A stretch of 7,932 nucleotides of DNA from the NCBI GenBank assembly GCA_027021605.1, contig JALUUA010000230.1:1-7932 (forward strand). Direction: 5' to 3'. The notes under the pieces are model-generated. The model ran no database searches and was not told where the DNA came from. It was given only the letters and a program-made list of their open reading frames with translations. The translations under genes were made by a program, and so were the position numbers. The stretch is from Candidatus Bipolaricaulota bacterium (GTDB lineage: Bacteria; Bipolaricaulota; Bipolaricaulia; RBG-16-55-9). Each line of letters opens with the position of its first letter. Positions within the stretch are counted from its first letter, which is position 1. This document shows positions 4,992-7,932 of the stretch, piece by piece.

Positions 4992-7532
4992 TTATAGGAG
5001 GATGGCCAGGGCGATCGCCGCCAGGCTGAAGGCGAAGGCCGCCACCGCCAGCCGGAGGATGAGCTCCGGCCGCAGGCCCTCCTGCTCGATTTGCTCGGGC
5101 GGACGCGGCACCTCGGCCAGCACCTCGCGCTTGATCTCCTCGCGCATCTCCTCGCGCATCCTCTCGAGGGTCGGCCCGATGGCGGAGAGGGCCCGGCGCA
5201 GCTGGGAGAGTTCCTCCTCGAGCTGCTCCTGGCGGGCAGCCAGCTCGGCCATCTGGGCCTGAAGCGCCTCCAGGCCCTCGACCCGAAGGGTCAGCGCGTC
5301 TACGCGCCCGGACAGCTCCGGGAGCAGCGCGGTGAACTCGTCCTCCAGCTGTTGGATGCGGTCGGCCAGAGCCCGAAGTTGCGTCTCCAGCGCGTCCAGG
5401 CGGCCCTCCAGGTCCGCGCGCAGGGCGTCCAGCTCGCCCCGAAGGCCGCCGAGCTGCGCGCGCGCAGAGGCCAGGCCCTCCTCGTTCGCGTCCACCCGCT
5501 CGGCGAGCCCGTCGAGCGCGCCCTGCAGCGTGCCCTGCTCGCCCCGCAGCGCGTCGAGCGCTCCACCCAGCCGCCCCTGGAGGTCCTCCAGCTGGGCCTG
5601 CAAAGCGGCGATCTCGTCCTCCAGCCCCTCCAATTCCCGGAGCTCCTCGATGTCGGCCGCGTTCATCCCCACCTCGCCCTTGAGGGCGGCGATGTGGTCC
5701 GAAAGGGCGTCGAGACGGGCGGAGAGTTCATCGATTTGGCGGGCGTGGCGCTCCTTGGCTTCCTCCAGCGCGTCGAGCCCCTCGAGCCGCTTCTCCAGGG
5801 CTGTCACCCGCTCGGCCAGCTCCCGCAGCCAGTCCCGAAGGTCCCGCTGGTCCTCCCCCAAGCGCACCACGGTGGAGCGCACGCCCAGGAGGTCCTGGTC
5901 GAGCGCGTTCACTTGATCTTGGAGTTGCCCCATCCGCTGGCGGTCCTCCGCCTGTTGGCGGCCGAGGGCGTCCAAGGCGTCGCGAAGCTCTTGGAGCTGG
6001 GCCTCGAACCTCCGAGCGATCGCCTCCGGCAGCTCCCCGACCCTCTGGGAGAGGGCCTCCAGGCGCGCCTCGAGGTCCTCCAGCTGCGCCCGGAACCCGT
6101 CGTGCTCCGCGGCGAGCCCCTCGAGCGTCGCCCGCAGGGAGGCGAGGTCCCCCTGCAGCTCGGTGAACCCGCCCTCCAGGTCGGCGACCCGCCCGCGCAC
6201 GGCGACCCCCTGCTCCTTGACCTTCTCCAGGCGCCCCAGGAGGGTTTCAAAGCGCCCGCTCAGGTCTTCCGAGAGGCCCATGACCGTCTTCTCCAGGGTC
6301 TCGACGCGCCCCGCGAGGGTCCCCAGTTGGGTCTGGAGCCCCCGGTGCTCGTGCGCCAGCTGCGAGACCGTGGCCGCCAGCGAAACCGGGTCCACGTCGC
6401 CGAGGCGCGCCTCGATCCGCGTGCGGGTCCGCTCCACCCGAGCCTCTAGAGCTTGGAGGCGCTCCTCGAGGCGCTCCTCCCAGGAGCCGGGCAGCGCGTC
6501 GACTCGGGCGCTCAGCTCCGCCACCGTCGCCCCCAGGGAGCGCAGCCGTTCGGCCTGCTCCGTCACCGCAGCCTCGAGGGAGCGCAGCCGCTCGTTCTGG
6601 CCCGCGTCTTGCTGCCGGAGCCGCTCCAGCTGTCGGCCCTGCTGCTCGACGGTCTCCATCAGGGCGGTGATCGTGGGGCCGAGGCGCTCGATCTGGGCCT
6701 TCAGCTCCTCCCAGCGGTCCGGGGGCGGGGGTGGGGGCATCTCCTCGCGGGGCGGGGGCGCGCCCGTGACGGCGCTCAGGCAATCCTCAAAGAGGGAGCG
6801 CAGCACCGCGCCCGGGTCCGCCCGGAAGTTTAAGAGATGGAAGACGCGGCCGCCCGTCTGGGCCGCCAGGCTCCCCGGATCGGGGCCGTAGACGGCCGAG
6901 GTGAACTCGAAGGCCGGGTCGACCACCGCCAGGAAGACGGCGTCCCTTTGCTGCAAGGCCGCCAGGGCCTCCCCTTGGGTGGCGGGGGCCTCGGGGTAGA
7001 CGTCGGCGTCCTCGTCGCTGATGAGCACGGCGCAGACGCCCGCATCGGGCCGAAAGCCCATCGCGTCGCTCATGCCCAGCACTACCGCGCTCAAGCCCGG
7101 CTCGCGCAGCCCGTTGGCCACCAGCTCCCCCAGCTCCTGGGCGAACAGCTCCACGCCGCTCGTGAGGGGCAGGTGGATGTGGGGCTCGCCGGGGAAGGCC
7201 GTCCCCGCGTGGCCCGCATAGGCCCCGAACCCCACCAGCCCTAAGCGCACGTCCACCCGTCCCCGCAGCCGGGTGACGAGATCCACGATGCGGGCCCGCA
7301 CCTCGTCGAGGTCGTTGAACATGCTCCCCGACTCATCGACCAGGAAGACGATGTCGGCCTGGGGCACCTCCGCACCGGCCTGCTGCGCTCGGGCGCTCGG
7401 GCCGATCCCGGCTGCGATGGCCAACAGCAGCGCCAAGATCAGAATCCAGGGCAGGGCAAGCGTGGGCAGGGCAAGTGTGGGCAAGGCAAGCGTGCGCCCA
7501 CGCCTCCGTTCGATTTCCCTTCGAATGCGCAT
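4992..7532 (-). CDS. VWA-domain protein with long coiled-coil stalk and C-terminal anchor
   Basis: This 846-residue protein is predicted to be exported. Residues 1-50 are a signal peptide with an arginine-rich start, three LALPT/LALPW repeats, a hydrophobic core (about 29-43) and a cleavage site near ARAQ (47-50). Residues about 58-255 form a von Willebrand factor A domain: VFLVDESGSM carries the D-x-S-x-S metal site (D66, S68, S70), T124 is a candidate third ligand, and D173 lies in LISDED, so metal-dependent binding looks intact. A proline-rich hinge follows (259-271). From about 272 to 805 the sequence is almost wholly heptad-like coiled coil rich in L, E, R, Q and A. A PRPPE break leads to a final hydrophobic segment (about 824-846) that ends the protein. 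ATG 7532 has AGGAGG 5 bases upstream. No enzymatic domain is visible. The ligand and partner are unknown; the DUF4397-like gene follows in the same direction. Confidence 0.9.
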   Translation of the reverse strand: MRIRREIERRRGRTLALPTLALPTLALPWILILALLLAIAAGIGPSARAQQAGAEVPQADIVFLVDESGSMFNDLDEVRARIVDLVTRLRGRVDVRLGLVGFGAYAGHAGTAFPGEPHIHLPLTSGVELFAQELGELVANGLREPGLSAVVLGMSDAMGFRPDAGVCAVLISDEDADVYPEAPATQGEALAALQQRDAVFLAVVDPAFEFTSAVYGPDPGSLAAQTGGRVFHLLNFRADPGAVLRSLFEDCLSAVTGAPPPREEMPPPPPPDRWEELKAQIERLGPTITALMETVEQQGRQLERLRQQDAGQNERLRSLEAAVTEQAERLRSLGATVAELSARVDALPGSWEERLEERLQALEARVERTRTRIEARLGDVDPVSLAATVSQLAHEHRGLQTQLGTLAGRVETLEKTVMGLSEDLSGRFETLLGRLEKVKEQGVAVRGRVADLEGGFTELQGDLASLRATLEGLAAEHDGFRAQLEDLEARLEALSQRVGELPEAIARRFEAQLQELRDALDALGRQQAEDRQRMGQLQDQVNALDQDLLGVRSTVVRLGEDQRDLRDWLRELAERVTALEKRLEGLDALEEAKERHARQIDELSARLDALSDHIAALKGEVGMNAADIEELRELEGLEDEIAALQAQLEDLQGRLGGALDALRGEQGTLQGALDGLAERVDANEEGLASARAQLGGLRGELDALRADLEGRLDALETQLRALADRIQQLEDEFTALLPELSGRVDALTLRVEGLEALQAQMAELAARQEQLEEELSQLRRALSAIGPTLERMREEMREEIKREVLAEVPRPPEQIEQEGLRPELILRLAVAAFAFSLAAIALAILL
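7454..7498. repeat. 15-base tandem repeat, three units, in signal peptide codons
   Basis: Units at 7454-7468, 7469-7483 and 7484-7498 share the pattern RGGCAAGYGTGSGCM; the first two differ at one base. On the coding (minus) strand each unit encodes five residues, giving LALPT, LALPT and LALPW ahead of the hydrophobic core. The repeat keeps the reading frame, so copy-number change would only lengthen or shorten the signal peptide. Confidence 0.8.
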
Positions 7533-7537
7533 ATACG

Positions 7538-7543
7538 CCTCCT
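7538..7543 (-). promoter_or_regulatory. strong Shine-Dalgarno of the VWA-stalk gene
   Basis: AGGAGG on the minus strand, 5 bases before ATG 7532-7530. It is a full-consensus site and fixes the start. Confidence 0.85.
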
Positions 7544-7563
7544 ATCCTTTTCGGCTCTCTCTC

Positions 7564-7583
7564 CCCATCCCATCCGATCCGAT
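7564..7583. repeat. pentamer tandem repeat in the VWA gene leader
   Basis: Four consecutive five-base units, CCCAT CCCAT CCGAT CCGAT, are followed by CC. They lie in the probable untranslated leader of the VWA-stalk gene, about 30-50 bases before its start codon. They could be a slippage-prone tract; no role is shown by the sequence. Confidence 0.6.
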
Positions 7584-7593
7584 CCACTCGCTT

Positions 7594-7611
7594 TCCTCCC
7601 GCGGCGGAGGA
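7594..7611 (-). promoter_or_regulatory. leader hairpin with possible anti-Shine-Dalgarno arm
   Basis: TCCTCC (7594-7599) and GGAGGA (7606-7611) form a 6-base-pair stem with a 6-base loop. In the leader RNA of the VWA-stalk gene the 5' arm reads UCCUCC. Its CCUCC core could also pair with the real Shine-Dalgarno AGGAGG at 7538-7543, so two exclusive pairings are possible. This is a suggestion from complementarity, not a recognised riboregulator. Confidence 0.25.
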
Positions 7612-7647
7612 CGGGGGATCGCTCTCCCTTTCGTAAGCTCTCCCCTT

Positions 7648-7675
7648 CTTATCACGAGTTTCGGTCGGAAGTCAA
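7648..7675 (-). promoter_or_regulatory. candidate promoter of the VWA-stalk/DUF4397 operon
   Basis: On the minus strand TTGACT (7675-7670, five of six matches) is followed after 16 bases by GATAAG (7653-7648, four of six). Transcription would start near 7641, giving a leader of roughly 110 bases that contains the hairpin and pentamer repeat. The -35 box overlaps the palindrome CAATATTG (7673-7680), a possible operator. Confidence 0.45.
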
Positions 7676-7712
7676 TATTGGACATCACCGTCGTGGAGGG
7701 GCTTACGGGCCA

Positions 7713-7743
7713 TTGGCACGCGGAGCGCGGGAACTGCTAGAAT
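7713..7743 (+). promoter_or_regulatory. candidate promoter of the tdh-like gene (extended -10)
   Basis: TGCTAGAAT (7735-7743) fits an extended -10 element, TGn followed by TAGAAT (five of six matches). An upstream TTGGCA (7713-7718) resembles a -35 box but at 19 bases is a little far away; an extended -10 can tolerate this. Transcription would start near 7750. TGGCACG (7714-7720), followed seven bases later by GC (7727-7728), also resembles half of a sigma54 site, but the TT of its -12 element is missing. Confidence 0.45.
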
Positions 7744-7788
7744 CGAACTCGATCCGACATGACCGAAATCGGACGGGACGCTCAGACG

Positions 7789-7932
7789 ATGCGCGCGGTG
7801 GTCAAGGCCGAGCCGGGGCCGGGCCTGAGGCTTCAGGAGGTCCCCGTCCCCGAGCCGGGGCCCGACGAGGTGCTCGTCAAGGTCAAGGCGGCCTCCATCT
7901 GCGGGACGGATTTGCACATCTGGCGTTGGGAC
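7789..7932 (+). CDS. tdh: Zinc-dependent dehydrogenase, probable L-threonine 3-dehydrogenase (N-terminal part)
   Basis: The first 48 residues of a medium-chain dehydrogenase are visible; the gene runs off the window. The family's GroES-like N-terminal domain binds the catalytic zinc. Here [15 protein letters not shown] is followed by [15 protein letters not shown], the pattern of L-threonine 3-dehydrogenases, which oxidise L-threonine with NAD+ to 2-amino-3-ketobutyrate. Starting at ATG 7789, the zinc-ligand cysteine is C38, with T40 and H43, the same numbering I recall for the E. coli enzyme; this is the main reason for choosing this start. An in-frame ATG at 7759 would add ten residues and leave a leader of under ten bases. 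Neither start has a good Shine-Dalgarno. It is divergent from the VWA-stalk operon. Another alcohol/polyol dehydrogenase of the same superfamily cannot be excluded without the remaining sequence. Confidence 0.85.
   Translation, partial: MRAVVKAEPGPGLRLQEVPVPEPGPDEVLVKVKAASICGTDLHIWRWD

Noticed and set aside
5091..6449. 452-codon open frame on the plus strand opposite the coiled-coil region
   Set aside because: The heptad-repetitive GAG/CTC-rich coding strand leaves its complement free of stops. The translation only mirrors that pattern (repeated LQ, LE, GL) and has no convincing ribosome binding site.
6730..6770. Proline codon run (PPPPPP) as a separate repeat element
   Set aside because: It is simply the proline-rich hinge between the VWA domain and the coiled coil; no repeat unit beyond C-rich codons is visible.
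7714..7729. sigma54 promoter (TGGCACG with downstream GC) before the tdh-like gene
   Set aside because: The -24 half matches, but the -12 element reads GCGC rather than TTGC, and an extended -10 sigma70-like element lies closer to the gene. Kept only as a remark.

Overview
The window is GC-rich bacterial chromosomal DNA. It has sigma70-like promoter hexamers, strong Shine-Dalgarno sequences, a cytosolic two-component pair and short intergenic gaps. Nothing pins down the phylum. The base composition, codon use and gene types would suit a GC-rich environmental lineage, but that is only an impression. I see no transposase, integrase, rRNA, tRNA or CRISPR array.

Layout. (1) Bases 2-67 hold the probable last 21 codons of a rightward gene. 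A 325-base gap follows, with a compact terminator-like hairpin and a set of nested inverted repeats. (2) Bases 393-2685, leftward, encode a two-gene operon: a soluble GAF-PAS histidine kinase of the HisKA_3 type, followed after 10 bases by a NarL/FixJ-type response regulator. (3) Divergent from the kinase, at 2862-4058, is a class V (fold type I) PLP enzyme. It resembles kynureninases and SufS-like proteins but lacks the desulfurase cysteine segment. Each of the two divergent genes has its own sigma70-like promoter in the 176-base gap. (4) The PLP gene converges on a leftward pair and the stop codons interlock in one CTAG. The pair is 4992-7532, a signal peptide + von Willebrand A (VWA) domain + roughly 530-residue coiled-coil stalk + C-terminal membrane segment, and 4055-4924, a signal peptide + DUF4397-like domain + C-terminal membrane segment. 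(5) Divergent from the VWA gene, at the right edge, is the start of a zinc-dependent dehydrogenase with the N-terminal signature of L-threonine 3-dehydrogenase (tdh), cut off by the window end.

How the parts may work together. The kinase/regulator pair has no membrane segment, so it probably senses a cytosolic signal through GAF and PAS and controls transcription. The divergent PLP gene is the nearest candidate target, which is inference from position only. The VWA-stalk and DUF4397 genes look like one transcription unit for two exported, C-terminally anchored proteins with almost no cytoplasmic part. This stalk-plus-partner cassette is the least familiar thing in the window and the best candidate for an undescribed surface system. 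The PLP enzyme and threonine dehydrogenase both belong to amino-acid metabolism, but there is no direct sign that they act together.
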